In this document: in pieces, positions 52,999 through 62,690 of the stretch
Position numbering within the stretch: the stretch's first letter is position 1
Layout: the number at the start of each line of letters is the position of its first letter
NCBI RefSeq assembly: GCF_900099785.1
Contig: NZ_FNDS01000001.1
Location: forward strand, 186,001 to 250,000
Source: Pseudomonas panipatensis
GTDB taxonomy: Bacteria; Pseudomonadota; Gammaproteobacteria; Pseudomonadales; Pseudomonadaceae
DNA length: 64,000 nt
Direction: 5' to 3'
The notes under the pieces: model-generated
Database searches by the model: none
What the model was told of the DNA's origin: nothing
Seen by the model: only the letters and a program-made list of their open reading frames with translations
Translations under genes and position numbers: made by a program

Positions 52999-54687
52999 AT
53001 GCAAGCGGATTTCTGGAACGACAAGCGTCCCGCCGGGGTACCCAGCCAGATCGACCTGGCGGCTTACCAGTCGGTGGTGGAAGTATTCGAACGCTCCTGC
53101 AAACGCTTCGCCGATCGGCCGGTGTTCAGCAACATGGGCGTGACCCTGAGCTATGCCGAGCTGGATCGCCTCTCCGCCGCCTTCGCCGCCTATCTGCAGC
53201 GCAACACCGACCTGGTGCCCGGCGACCGCATCGCCGTGCAGATGCCGAACGTCCTGCAATATCCCGTTGCCGTGTTCGGTGCCCTGCGCGCCGGGCTGGT
53301 GGTGGTCAACACCAACCCGCTGTACACCGCCCGCGAGATGCGCCACCAGTTCAAGGACTCGGGCGCGCGCGCGCTGGTTTACGTCAATCTGTTCGGCAAG
53401 CTGGTGCAGGAGGTGCTGCCGGATACCGCTATCGAATACCTGATCGAGGCGCAGATGGGCGATCTGCAACCAACGGCCAAGGGCTGGCTGGTCAACGCCG
53501 CGGTCAAGCACCTGAAGAAGATGGTCCCGGACTATCAACTGCCACAGGCGGTGGCCTTCAAGGACGTCCTGCGCAAGGGCCGTGGCCATGCGCTGCAGCC
53601 GGTCAAGGTCGGTCTCGAAGACGTCGCCGTGCTGCAGTACACCGGCGGCACCACCGGCGTGGCCAAGGGCGCCATGCTGACCCATGGCAACCTGGTGGCC
53701 AACATGCTGCAGGTGGATGCCTGCCTGTCGCAGCACGGCCCGGACGGCCGCCGGCTGATGAACGAGGGGGGCGAGGTGATGATCGCGCCGCTGCCGCTGT
53801 ACCACATCTATGCCTTCACCGCGAATTGCATGTGCATGATGCACAACGGCAACCACAACGTGCTGATCAGCAACCCGCGCGACATTCCCGGCTTCATCAA
53901 GGAGCTGAAGAAGTGGCGCTTCTCCGCGCTGCTGGGGCTGAACACCCTGTTCGTCGCGCTGATGGACCATCCCGAGTTCAAGAACCTGGATTTCTCCAAC
54001 CTGAAGGTCACCAACTCCGGCGGCACCGCCTTGGTCTCGGCCACCGCCGAGCGCTGGAAAGCCGCTACCGGCTGCACGGTGGTGGAAGGCTACGGCCTCA
54101 CCGAAACCTCGCCGGTGGTCAGCACCAACCCCTATGGCGAACAGGCGCGCCTGGGCACCGTGGGCATTCCGGTGCCGGGCACCGCGCTGAAGGTGATCGA
54201 CGAAGAGGGCAACGAACTGCCCCAGGGCGAGCGCGGGGAGTTGTGCGTCAAGGGTCCGCAGGTCATGAAAGGCTACTGGCAACGCCCGGAAGCCACCGCC
54301 GAAGTGCTCGATGCCGATGGCTGGTTGCGCACCGGCGATGTCGCGGTGGTCGACCCGGATGGCTTCGTGCGTATCGTCGACCGCAAGAAGGACCTGATCA
54401 TCGTCTCCGGCTTCAACGTCTATCCCAACGAGATCGAGGACGTGGTCATGGCCCATCCGAAGGTGGCCAGTTGTGCCGCGGTGGGGGTGCCGGACGAGCG
54501 CTCCGGCGAGGCGGTGAAACTCTTCGTGGTGGCCCGCGAGGGCGGGGTCACGGTGGACGAACTCAAGGCTTACTGCCGGGAGAATTTCACCGGCTACAAG
54601 GTGCCCAAGCATATCGTCCTGAAGGACGCCCTGCCGATGACGCCGGTCGGCAAGATTCTCCGCCGCGAGCTGCGCGAAAGCGCCTGA
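52999..54687 (+). CDS. fadD2: Long-chain fatty acid-CoA ligase FadD2
   Basis: A 562-residue AMP-forming acyl-CoA synthetase. The P-loop is YTGGTTGVAKGAML, the adenylate motif GYGLTETSPVV, the FACS signature DGWLRTGDVAVVDPDGFVRIVDRKKDLIIVSGFNVYPNEIE, and the catalytic Lys is in MTPVGKILRREL. It activates exogenous fatty acids for beta-oxidation at the inner membrane. Same length as P. aeruginosa FadD2. The name depends on the order (fadD2 then fadD1). Confidence 0.95.
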   Translation: MQADFWNDKRPAGVPSQIDLAAYQSVVEVFERSCKRFADRPVFSNMGVTLSYAELDRLSAAFAAYLQRNTDLVPGDRIAVQMPNVLQYPVAVFGALRAGLVVVNTNPLYTAREMRHQFKDSGARALVYVNLFGKLVQEVLPDTAIEYLIEAQMGDLQPTAKGWLVNAAVKHLKKMVPDYQLPQAVAFKDVLRKGRGHALQPVKVGLEDVAVLQYTGGTTGVAKGAMLTHGNLVANMLQVDACLSQHGPDGRRLMNEGGEVMIAPLPLYHIYAFTANCMCMMHNGNHNVLISNPRDIPGFIKELKKWRFSALLGLNTLFVALMDHPEFKNLDFSNLKVTNSGGTALVSATAERWKAATGCTVVEGYGLTETSPVVSTNPYGEQARLGTVGIPVPGTALKVIDEEGNELPQGERGELCVKGPQVMKGYWQRPEATAEVLDADGWLRTGDVAVVDPDGFVRIVDRKKDLIIVSGFNVYPNEIEDVVMAHPKVASCAAVGVPDERSGEAVKLFVVAREGGVTVDELKAYCRENFTGYKVPKHIVLKDALPMTPVGKILRRELRESA

Positions 54688-54744
54688 AAGCGCCTTGAAA
54701 ACCCTGCCGGAGGCCCTGGAAAGGGGCTTTCCGACGGATGTCAT

Positions 54745-54779
54745 AAAAATGACCGAAAGCCTTGCTTTCGGTCATTTTT
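54745..54779 (+). terminator. Terminator of fadD2
   Basis: A perfect 16-bp stem AAAAATGACCGAAAGC / GCTTTCGGTCATTTTT with loop CTT, followed by TTTT. It separates fadD2 from fadD1, so each gene has its own promoter. Confidence 0.93.
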
Positions 54780-54888
54780 TTTACCGGTAGGCCGGTCTTT
54801 GGTGCTGGTCGCTACCAGGCAAAGCTGATAATCTCGGCGCGCTTTTCCTCCCTTGAGCCGGGAAAAAGCGACACAAACACAACAAACA

Positions 54889-54902
54889 GCCGCATATGCG
54901 GC
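54889..54902. promoter_or_regulatory. Palindrome in the fadD1 leader
   Basis: GCCGCATATGCGGC is a perfect 14-bp palindrome 30 bp upstream of the fadD1 ATG. AACAGC (54885-54890) and GCTGTT further downstream could extend the structure. It might be an operator or a leader hairpin near the ribosome site. Confidence 0.4.
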
Positions 54903-54932
54903 GAATTAGCTGTTGCTTAGGAGTGGGCTTCC

Positions 54933-56618
54933 ATGATCGACAATTTCTGGAAGGACAAATATCCCGCAGGTATCTCTGCCGAGATCAATGCCGACCAGTA
55001 CCCGAACATCCTCGCGGTACTGCAGGAGTCCTGCCAACGCTTTGCCAACAAGCCTGCCTTCAGCAATCTTGGCAAGACCCTGACCTACGGCGAGCTCTAT
55101 CGGCTCTCCGGTGACTTCGCCGCCTACCTGCAGCAGAACACCGATCTGCAGCCCGGCGACCGCATCGCAGTACAACTGCCCAACGTTCTGCAGTACCCGA
55201 TCGTGGTTTTCGGAGCCATGCGCGCGGGCCTCATCGTGGTCAACACCAACCCGCTGTACACCGCGCGGGAGATGGAACACCAGTTCAACGACTCCGGCGC
55301 CAAAGCCCTGGTCAGCCTGGCCAACATGGCCCACCTGGCCGAGGAAGTGCTGCCCAAGACCGGCATCCGCCACGTCATCATCACCGAAGTCGCGGATATC
55401 CTGCCGCCGCTCAAGCGCCTGCTGGTCAACGCGGTGATCAAGTACGTCAAGAAGATGGTGCCGGCCTACCATATCCCGCAGGCGGTCAAACTCAACGATG
55501 CCCTGGCCAAGGGGCGTGGCAAGAGCGTGCGCGAATTCACGCCGAAGAGCGACGATGTCGCCGTGCTGCAGTACACCGGCGGCACCACCGGGGTGGCCAA
55601 GGGCGCCATGCTGACCCACCGCAACCTGGTGGCCAACATGCTGCAGTGCAAGGCACTGATGGGCGCCAACCTCAATGAAGGGTGCGAAATCCTCATCGCG
55701 CCGCTGCCGCTGTACCACATCTACGCCTTCACCTTCCATTGCATGGCGATGATGCTCACCGGCAACCACAACATCCTGGTGACCAACCCGCGTGACCTCA
55801 ATGCCCTGGCCAAGGAGCTGGCGCAGTGGAAGTTCACCGGCTTCGTCGGGCTCAACACCCTGTTCGTCGGCCTGTGCAACAACGAGGCCTTCCGCAAGCT
55901 GGACTTCTCCGCGCTGAAGCTGACCCTGTCCGGCGGCATGGCGCTGCAGCAGGCCACCGCCGAGCGCTGGAAGGAAGTCACCGGCTGCGCCATCTGCGAA
56001 GGTTACGGCATGACCGAAACCAGCCCGGTGGTGTCGGTGAATCCGTTCCAGAACATCCAGATCGGCACCATCGGCATCCCGGTGCCTTCGACCCTGTGCA
56101 AGGTCATCGACGACGATGGCAAGGAACTGGCGCTGGGCGAGCGCGGCGAGCTTTGCGTCAAGGGGCCGCAGGTGATGAAGGGCTACTGGCAGCGCCCGGA
56201 AGCCACCGACGAGATCCTCGACCAGGACGGCTGGCTGCGCACCGGCGACGTCGCCATCATCCAGGACGACGGCTACATGCGCATCGTCGATCGCAAGAAG
56301 GACATGATTCTGGTGTCCGGCTTCAACGTGTACCCGAACGAACTGGAGGACGTCCTGGCGACCCTGCCGGGCGTGCTGCAGTGCGCCGCCATCGGCGTAC
56401 CCGACGAGCGGTCCGGCGAAGTGATCAAGGTCTTCGTGGTGCCCAAGCCGGGCGTCACCCTGACCAAGGAGCAGGTGGTCAAGCACATGCATGACAACCT
56501 CACCGGTTACAAGCGGCCGAAGTACGTGGAGTTCCGTGAAAGCCTGCCGACCACCAACGTCGGCAAGATTCTCCGCCGCGAACTGCGCGACGAAGAATTA
56601 AAGAAGGCCAGAGCCTGA
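54933..56618 (+). CDS. fadD1: Long-chain fatty acid-CoA ligase FadD1
   Basis: A 561-residue paralogue of the upstream FadD2, colinear over its whole length. The P-loop is YTGGTTGVAKGAML, the adenylate motif GYGMTETSPVV, the FACS signature DGWLRTGDVAIIQDDGYMRIVDRKKDMILVSGFNVYPNELE, and the Lys is in TNVGKILRREL. It starts MIDNFWKDKYPAGI with TTAGGAGTGGG upstream. Main exogenous long-chain fatty acid activator in P. aeruginosa as I recall. Ends in its own terminator. Confidence 0.96.
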   Translation: MIDNFWKDKYPAGISAEINADQYPNILAVLQESCQRFANKPAFSNLGKTLTYGELYRLSGDFAAYLQQNTDLQPGDRIAVQLPNVLQYPIVVFGAMRAGLIVVNTNPLYTAREMEHQFNDSGAKALVSLANMAHLAEEVLPKTGIRHVIITEVADILPPLKRLLVNAVIKYVKKMVPAYHIPQAVKLNDALAKGRGKSVREFTPKSDDVAVLQYTGGTTGVAKGAMLTHRNLVANMLQCKALMGANLNEGCEILIAPLPLYHIYAFTFHCMAMMLTGNHNILVTNPRDLNALAKELAQWKFTGFVGLNTLFVGLCNNEAFRKLDFSALKLTLSGGMALQQATAERWKEVTGCAICEGYGMTETSPVVSVNPFQNIQIGTIGIPVPSTLCKVIDDDGKELALGERGELCVKGPQVMKGYWQRPEATDEILDQDGWLRTGDVAIIQDDGYMRIVDRKKDMILVSGFNVYPNELEDVLATLPGVLQCAAIGVPDERSGEVIKVFVVPKPGVTLTKEQVVKHMHDNLTGYKRPKYVEFRESLPTTNVGKILRRELRDEELKKARA

Positions 56619-56632
56619 GCCGATAACCAAGG

Positions 56633-56652
56633 AACCCGCCATACGGCGGGTT
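56633..56652 (+). terminator. Terminator of fadD1
   Basis: An 8-bp stem AACCCGCC / GGCGGGTT with loop ATAC, followed by TTTTG. Confidence 0.9.
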
Positions 56653-56757
56653 TTTTGATGCCGCGAGGTTCAGTACGAAACGTCACCGGGCACAGGTGGC
56701 TTTCGCATCGAGCCTGAAAACGGTAGCCCCGTTTCCTGCCATCGGAGGCCACACACC

Positions 56758-58443
56758 GTGATCCCAACCCTGCGCCTTCGCGCCAAGGTCCTGAGCCTGG
56801 CGCTGATCCCGATCCTCATCCTCACCCTGGTGCTCTGCGCCGCGACCTTCGTTGCCCTGACGCGGCTTTCCGCCCAACAGGAGCAACAAATCCGCCAAAG
56901 CCTGATCGAAGACCGCCAGGCCCAGCTCAAACAATTCGTCGATGTCGCCCTGGCCGCGGTCGGCCCGCAATACCAGGCGGCGGCCGAAGGCGATGCCGAG
57001 GCGCGCGCCGCCGGGGTGGCCTTGCTCAAGCGCCTCACCTATGGCGCCGGCGGCTATTTCTGGGGCTACGACAGCCGCGCCGTGCGGGTTTTCCAAGGCA
57101 CCAGCGAAGAGCGCATCGGTGAGGACTTCAGCGGCTACCAGGACCCCAAAGGCGTCTACGCCATCCGCGAGCTGGTGCGCGCCGGCCAGGATGGCAGCCA
57201 TTACGTGCACTACAGCTTCACCCTGCCCGGCAGCAGTCAGATAGTGCCGAAGATCGGCTATGCGCATTACCTGCCGAAATGGAACCTGGTGTTCGGCACG
57301 TCGCTGAACCTCGACGATATCGAGCGCGATGTGCAGAAGGCCCGCGAAGCCTTCCAGGCACGGATCAACGACCTGATGCTGATCATGCTCGGCTCGGCCT
57401 TGGCGCTGCTGGTAGCGATCGCCCTGGTGGCGCTGCCGACCAGCAATGCCATCGTGCGCCCGCTGTTGCGGATCAAGGCCAACCTCGACGACATGGCCGC
57501 CGGCGACGGTAACCTGACCCATCGCCTGCCGGTCAGCAGCCGCGACGAGTTGGGGGAACTGGCGACCTCCTTCAACCGATTCGTCGAGAAGATCCATGCC
57601 CTGGTCCAGCAGGTGGCCGGCACCACCCAGCAACTCGCCGGGCTGGTCGCTGACGTGGCCCAGCAGGCGCAGCGTTCGGAGCAGGCCATGGGCGACCAGC
57701 GCGGCGAGACCGACCAGGTGGCCACGGCGATCAACGAGATGACCGCCGCCGCCCAGGAAGTCGCGCGCAGCGCCCAGCGCGCCGCCGACGCCGCCCAGGA
57801 GACCGATCGCGAGGGCCAGTCGGCCAAGCGCGAGGTGGACCTCTGCGTCGCCCAGATCAACGACCTGGCCGGCGAAGTGAGCAGCAGCAGCGAGTCCCTG
57901 GACACCCTCAGCCAGGACGTGCGCGGCATCGTCGGTGTGCTCGAAGTGATTCGCTCCATCGCCGAACAGACCAACCTGCTGGCGCTCAATGCGGCCATCG
58001 AAGCGGCGCGTGCCGGTGAGGCCGGGCGCGGTTTCGCCGTGGTCGCCGACGAGGTGCGCGCCCTGGCCAGCCGCACCCAGCAGAGCACCGGCGAGATCCA
58101 GCAGATGATCGACCGCCTGCAGGGCACCACCGCCGGCTCGGTGCAGGCCATGCAGCGCGCCAGCGAAATGGCCGAGCGCACCCGTGGCCAGGCCAACCTG
58201 GCCGGACAGTCGCTGGACGCCATCGCTAGCCTGATCGGCACCATCAACTCGATGAACGCGCAGATCGCCAGCGCCGCCGAGGAGCAGACCGCGGTGGCCG
58301 AGGAGATCAACCGCAGCGTGCATCAGATCGCCGGCTCGGTGGACGTGGTCGCCGACGACGCCGCCCGTGGCGCGCAGACCGCCGGCGAGCTGAATGGCGT
58401 GGGCGAGCGCCTGCGCCAACTGGTCGGTCAATTCCGCATCTGA
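56758..58443 (+). CDS. Methyl-accepting chemotaxis protein with single Cache (sCache_2) sensor
   Basis: A 561-residue chemoreceptor. TM1 spans about 10-33. The periplasmic domain (about 34-200) has GAGGYFWGYDSRAVRVFQGTS and YAHYLPKWNLVFGTSLNLDDIE, typical of sCache_2. TM2 is about 202-222, then HAMP (IVRPLLRIKANLDDMAAGDGNLTHRLP). The signalling hairpin tip reads IAEQTNLLALNAAIEAARAGEAGRGFAVVADEVR, with methylation region EEQTAVAEEINRS. No C-terminal pentapeptide tether for CheR. Ligand unknown; sCache_2 receptors often bind small organic acids. It starts with GTG at 56758, 9 bases after CGGAGG. Confidence 0.93.
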   Translation: MIPTLRLRAKVLSLALIPILILTLVLCAATFVALTRLSAQQEQQIRQSLIEDRQAQLKQFVDVALAAVGPQYQAAAEGDAEARAAGVALLKRLTYGAGGYFWGYDSRAVRVFQGTSEERIGEDFSGYQDPKGVYAIRELVRAGQDGSHYVHYSFTLPGSSQIVPKIGYAHYLPKWNLVFGTSLNLDDIERDVQKAREAFQARINDLMLIMLGSALALLVAIALVALPTSNAIVRPLLRIKANLDDMAAGDGNLTHRLPVSSRDELGELATSFNRFVEKIHALVQQVAGTTQQLAGLVADVAQQAQRSEQAMGDQRGETDQVATAINEMTAAAQEVARSAQRAADAAQETDREGQSAKREVDLCVAQINDLAGEVSSSSESLDTLSQDVRGIVGVLEVIRSIAEQTNLLALNAAIEAARAGEAGRGFAVVADEVRALASRTQQSTGEIQQMIDRLQGTTAGSVQAMQRASEMAERTRGQANLAGQSLDAIASLIGTINSMNAQIASAAEEQTAVAEEINRSVHQIAGSVDVVADDAARGAQTAGELNGVGERLRQLVGQFRI

Positions 58444-58584
58444 TTCCCGCCTCGATCCGGCCGCCACGCATTGGGCGTGGCGGCCCGTGCCGGTCCTCTG
58501 CGACAATCCTCCGCATTCGCCACTTTCCAGGACCGGCGCGCCTCCCAGGCGCCGCCGGCTTTCGCCGAAACGCCAGCGCAGCCG

Positions 58585-61500
58585 ATGACCGAAGCCACAG
58601 CCTCTCCCGAACAACTCCTGCAACGCCTGGATCAGGCCCTGATTCGCGACCGCCACCGGCTGCGCCGGCAGTTCCACGAACTGCGCAAGCAGCCCGACGA
58701 GGCTCGGCTCGCGCAGTGGGTCGAGCGTTTCCAGGCCTCCTGCGCCAAGGTCGCCGAGCGGCGCGCCAGCATCCCGGCGATCCGCTACGACGACAGCCTG
58801 CCGATCGCCGCCAAGCGCGACGAGATCAAGGCCGCGCTGGAAAAGAGCCAGGTGGTGGTGATCGCCGGTGAGACCGGTTCGGGCAAGACCACCCAGTTGC
58901 CGAAAATCTGCCTGGAGCTGGGCCGCGGCAGCCACGGCCTGATCGGCCACACCCAGCCGCGCCGGCTGGCGGCGCGCAGCGTGGCCACGCGGGTCGCCGA
59001 GGAAATCGGCACGCCGCTGGGCTCGCTGGTCGGTTACCAGGTGCGCTTCGAGGACCAGAGCGACGACAGCACCCTGATCAAGTTGATGACCGACGGCATC
59101 CTGCTCGCCGAGACTCAGCACGACCGCTACCTGGAGCGCTACGACACCATCATTGTCGACGAGGCCCACGAACGCAGCCTGAACATCGACTTCCTCCTCG
59201 GCTTCCTCAAGACCCTGCTGCCGCGCCGGCCGGATCTCAAGCTGATCATCACCTCGGCGACCATCGACCTGGAGCGTTTCTCCAGGCATTTCGGCAATGC
59301 GCCCATCGTCGAGGTCTCCGGGCGTACCTACCCGGTGGAGACCTGGTATCACCCGCTGGCAGCGGAGGTGGACGAAGACGGCGAGGCGCTGTTCGACGAC
59401 CTTTCGGTGGACCAGGGCATCCTCCGTGCGCTGGACGAAATCGCCGCCCATGAGCGCGAGGTTGGCAAGCGTCCCGGCGACGTGCTGGTGTTCCTCCCCG
59501 GCGAGCGCGAGATCCGCGATGCCGCCGACATGCTGCGCAAGGCCAACCTGCGCCACACCGAGGTGCTGCCGTTGTACGCGCGGCTGACCCCGGCGGAGCA
59601 GCAGAAGATCTTCGCGCCCATGGCCGGGCGCAAGATCGTCCTCGCCACCAACGTCGCGGAAACCTCGCTGACGGTGCCGGGCATCCGCTACGTGATCGAC
59701 AGCGGCACTGCGCGCATCAGCCGCTACAGCTACCGCGCCAAGGTCCAGCGCCTGCCCATCGAGGCGATTTCCCAGGCCAGCGCCAACCAGCGCAAGGGCC
59801 GTTGCGGGCGGGTCGAGCCGGGCATCTGCATTCGTCTGTACAGCGAAGAGGACTTCAACTCGCGTCCGGCCTTCACCGACCCGGAAATCCTCCGCACCAA
59901 CCTCGCGGCAGTGATCCTGCAGATGCTCCATCTGCGGCTCGGCGACATCGAGGCCTTCCCCTTCATCGAGCCGCCGGACAGCAAGGCGATCAAGGATGGC
60001 TTCACCCTGCTGCAGGAACTCTCGGCGGTGAACCGCGAGGGCCAGTTGACCCCGCTGGGTCGCCAGTTGGCGCGCCTGCCGATCGACCCAAGGCTGGGCC
60101 GCATGCTGCTGGAGGCGGCCAACCAGGGCAGTCTCGATGAGGTGCTGACGGTGGCCAGTGCGCTCTCGGTGCAGGACCCACGCGAACGCCCGATCGAGCG
60201 CCAGCAGGCCGCCGACCAGGCCCATGCGCAGTGGAAGGACCCGGATTCCGACTTCGCCGCGCTGATCAACCTCTGGCGCGGTTTCGAGGAGCAGCGCCAG
60301 GCGCTGGGTTCCAACGCCCTGCGCAGTTGGTGCCGGAAGAACTTCCTCAACTATCTGCGTCTGCGCGAGTGGCGGGATGCGCACCGCCAACTGACGCTGA
60401 TCTGCCGCGAACTCAAGCTGCCGTTCGCCAAGGCCGAGAAAGCCGACAAGGCGCAACCGCGCAAGACCGAGAGCAAGGCCGACGAGCCCAAGCGCGACAT
60501 CGACTACGCCGCGGTGCACAAGGCGATCCTCTCCGGCCTGCTCAGCCAAATTGGCCAGAAGAGTGAGGACGGCGATTACCTGGGCGCGCGCCAGCGGCGC
60601 TTCTGGGTGCATCCGTCCAGCGTGATCGGGCGCAAGAAGCCGCAATGGCTCATGGCCGCGGAACTGGTCGAGACCACCAAGCTGTTCGCGCGCATGGTCG
60701 CGCGTATCGAGCCGGACTGGCTGGAGCCGCTGGCCGGCCACCTGGTGAAGAAGAATCACCTGGAGCCGCACTGGGAGAAGAGACGTGGCCAGGTGGTGGC
60801 CTACGAGCAGGTGACGCTCTACGGGCTGATCATCGTCGGCCGCCGCGCCGTGCATTTCGGTCCCATCGATCCGCCGGTGGCGCGCGAGCTGTTCATCCGC
60901 GAGGCACTGGTGCGCGGCGAGATCAACAGCCGCGCGCGCTGCCTGACGGCCAACCGGCAATTGCTGGAGAAGCTCGACGAGCTGGAGGCCAAGGCCCGCC
61001 GGCGCGACATCCTGGCCGACGAGGAAACCCTGTTCGCCTACTACGACGCACGTCTGCCAGCGGACATCTACCAGACCGCCAGTTTCGAAAAATGGTACGA
61101 GCGCGAACGGGCGAACAACCCCGAGCTGCTGATCATGCGCGAGGAAGACGTGCTCGCTCGCGACGCCAGCGAAGTCACCGCCGGCCTTTACCCGGACCAA
61201 CTGCGCCTGGGCGAGCTGCAGCTGCCGCTGAGCTACCACTTCGAGCCCAACCACCCGCGTGACGGCGTGACCCTGCGGGTGCCGGCGCCGTTGCTGCCGC
61301 AACTGCCCGCCGAGCGCCTGGAGTGGCTGGTGCCCGGTCTGCTGGAAGCCAAGTGCGTGGCGTTGGTGCGCAACCTGCCCAAGGCGATCCGCAAGAACTT
61401 CGTGCCGGTGCCGGACTTCGTCCGCGCCGCGCTGGGCAAGATCGTCTTCGCCGAAGGCGCGCTGGCCGAAGCGCTCGGTCGCGAGCTGCAACGCATGACC

Positions 61501-62556
61501 GGCAGCCGGGTGCCGGAGGAGGCCTGGGCGGAGGCTGAAACCCAGGTGGAAAGCCACCTGCGCATGAACATCGAAGTGGTCGATGCGCGCGGCAAGTTCC
61601 TCGGCGAAGGCCGCGACCTCACCGAGCTGACTGCGCGCTTCGCCGAGGCCAGCCAGGCCGCGCTGGCCATCCCGCAGGCCGACAAGGCGCAGAAGCCGGT
61701 GGAAGCCAAGGGCTTCGCCGAAGTGGCGGAGAAGACCCAGCAGAAGATCGCCGGGCTGTCGATGACTGTCTACCCGGCGCTGGTGGAGGAGGCCGGTACG
61801 GTCAAGGAAAACCGCTTCCCGACCCAGGCCGAAGCCGAATACCAGCACCGTCGCGCGCTACAGCGCCTGCTCCTGCAACAGCTCGCCGAGCCGGCCAAGT
61901 TCCTCCGCGGCAAGCTGCCGGGGCAGACCGAGATGGGCCTGCTCTATCGCGACCTCGGGCGTGTCGAGGCGCTGGTCGAGGATATCCTCCTGGCCAGCCT
62001 GGACAGTTGCGTCCTCGACGGTGAAGCCCAGCTGCCGCGCGACGGCGCCGCCCTGGCCTCGCTGGCGGAGAAGAAACGCGCTGCCTGGGCCGAGCACGCT
62101 GAGCGCCTGGCGCGCCTGGTGCTGGATATCCTCACGCTGTGGCACGGCCTGCAGAAGCGCTTCAAGGGCAAGATCGACCTGGCCATGACGGTGCCGCTGA
62201 ATGACGTCAAAGGCCAGTTGGCCAGGCTGGTCTACCCGGGCTTCGTCCGCGATACGCCGCTGGAGTGGCTGAAGGAATACCCGCGTTACCTCAAGGCCGT
62301 GGAGCAGCGCCTGGACAAGGTTGCCGGGCAGGTCCAGCGCGACCGCGTGTGGAGCGGCGAGATGGCTGGCTACTGGGAGCAGTACCAGGCGCGCCTGGCC
62401 AAGCATGCCCAGGAAGGCAAGCGCGACCCGAACCTGCAGCTGTACCGCTGGATGCTCGAGGAATATCGCGTCTCGCTGTTCGCCCAGCAGTTGGGGACCA
62501 AGCTGCCGGTATCGGACAAGCGCCTCTCCAAGCAGTGGAGCCAGGTGGACGCCTGA
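58585..62556 (+). CDS. hrpA: ATP-dependent RNA helicase HrpA
   Basis: A 1323-residue DEAH-box RNA helicase. Walker A GETGSGKT is near 94-101, DEAH at 192-195, SATI near 226, and motif VI is QASANQRKGRCGR. The helicase-associated HA2/OB part follows, then the long HrpA-specific C-terminal region (DUF3418) to the end LPVSDKRLSKQWSQVD. A charged linker rich in Lys/Glu/Ala (KAEKADKAQPRKTESKADEPK) near 615-635 separates them. HrpA resolves stalled ribosomes in E. coli. The ATG at 58585 (MTEATASPEQLLQ) gives a normal length. Confidence 0.95.
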   Translation: MTEATASPEQLLQRLDQALIRDRHRLRRQFHELRKQPDEARLAQWVERFQASCAKVAERRASIPAIRYDDSLPIAAKRDEIKAALEKSQVVVIAGETGSGKTTQLPKICLELGRGSHGLIGHTQPRRLAARSVATRVAEEIGTPLGSLVGYQVRFEDQSDDSTLIKLMTDGILLAETQHDRYLERYDTIIVDEAHERSLNIDFLLGFLKTLLPRRPDLKLIITSATIDLERFSRHFGNAPIVEVSGRTYPVETWYHPLAAEVDEDGEALFDDLSVDQGILRALDEIAAHEREVGKRPGDVLVFLPGEREIRDAADMLRKANLRHTEVLPLYARLTPAEQQKIFAPMAGRKIVLATNVAETSLTVPGIRYVIDSGTARISRYSYRAKVQRLPIEAISQASANQRKGRCGRVEPGICIRLYSEEDFNSRPAFTDPEILRTNLAAVILQMLHLRLGDIEAFPFIEPPDSKAIKDGFTLLQELSAVNREGQLTPLGRQLARLPIDPRLGRMLLEAANQGSLDEVLTVASALSVQDPRERPIERQQAADQAHAQWKDPDSDFAALINLWRGFEEQRQALGSNALRSWCRKNFLNYLRLREWRDAHRQLTLICRELKLPFAKAEKADKAQPRKTESKADEPKRDIDYAAVHKAILSGLLSQIGQKSEDGDYLGARQRRFWVHPSSVIGRKKPQWLMAAELVETTKLFARMVARIEPDWLEPLAGHLVKKNHLEPHWEKRRGQVVAYEQVTLYGLIIVGRRAVHFGPIDPPVARELFIREALVRGEINSRARCLTANRQLLEKLDELEAKARRRDILADEETLFAYYDARLPADIYQTASFEKWYERERANNPELLIMREEDVLARDASEVTAGLYPDQLRLGELQLPLSYHFEPNHPRDGVTLRVPAPLLPQLPAERLEWLVPGLLEAKCVALVRNLPKAIRKNFVPVPDFVRAALGKIVFAEGALAEALGRELQRMTGSRVPEEAWAEAETQVESHLRMNIEVVDARGKFLGEGRDLTELTARFAEASQAALAIPQADKAQKPVEAKGFAEVAEKTQQKIAGLSMTVYPALVEEAGTVKENRFPTQAEAEYQHRRALQRLLLQQLAEPAKFLRGKLPGQTEMGLLYRDLGRVEALVEDILLASLDSCVLDGEAQLPRDGAALASLAEKKRAAWAEHAERLARLVLDILTLWHGLQKRFKGKIDLAMTVPLNDVKGQLARLVYPGFVRDTPLEWLKEYPRYLKAVEQRLDKVAGQVQRDRVWSGEMAGYWEQYQARLAKHAQEGKRDPNLQLYRWMLEEYRVSLFAQQLGTKLPVSDKRLSKQWSQVDA

Positions 62557-62639
62557 GCGCTATGCCAGCTCGCTGGCAGCGCCCGAGGCGCTCCGCGTTG
62601 GCCGCCCTACGTTTGCCGAGAGGGACGGCGACCGCGTAG

Positions 62640-62667
62640 GGCGGATGACCCTTCGCGGTCATCCGCC
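62640..62667. repeat. REP-like palindrome between hrpA and the GST gene
   Basis: An 11-bp stem GGCGGATGACC / GGTCATCCGCC with a 6-base loop, preceded by GTAGG. It matches the GGGCGGAT-type palindrome at 25217-25247. It could also end transcription of both convergent genes. Confidence 0.7.
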
Positions 62668-62690
62668 GTGGCCCTGGGGGTGGCGGGTAT

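Noticed and set aside
52869..54698. 609-codon frame on the same strand as fadD2, shifted by one frame
   Set aside because: The FadD2 frame carries every acyl-CoA synthetase motif. The shifted frame is Arg/Gly-rich without domain features.
56683..61848. A 1721-codon open frame on the minus strand opposite the chemoreceptor and hrpA
   Set aside because: It mirrors the codon pattern of two clear genes on the plus strand. In DNA of this GC content long antisense frames arise because stop codons are rare. Its sequence is rich in His, Gln, Gly and Ala with no recognisable domain.
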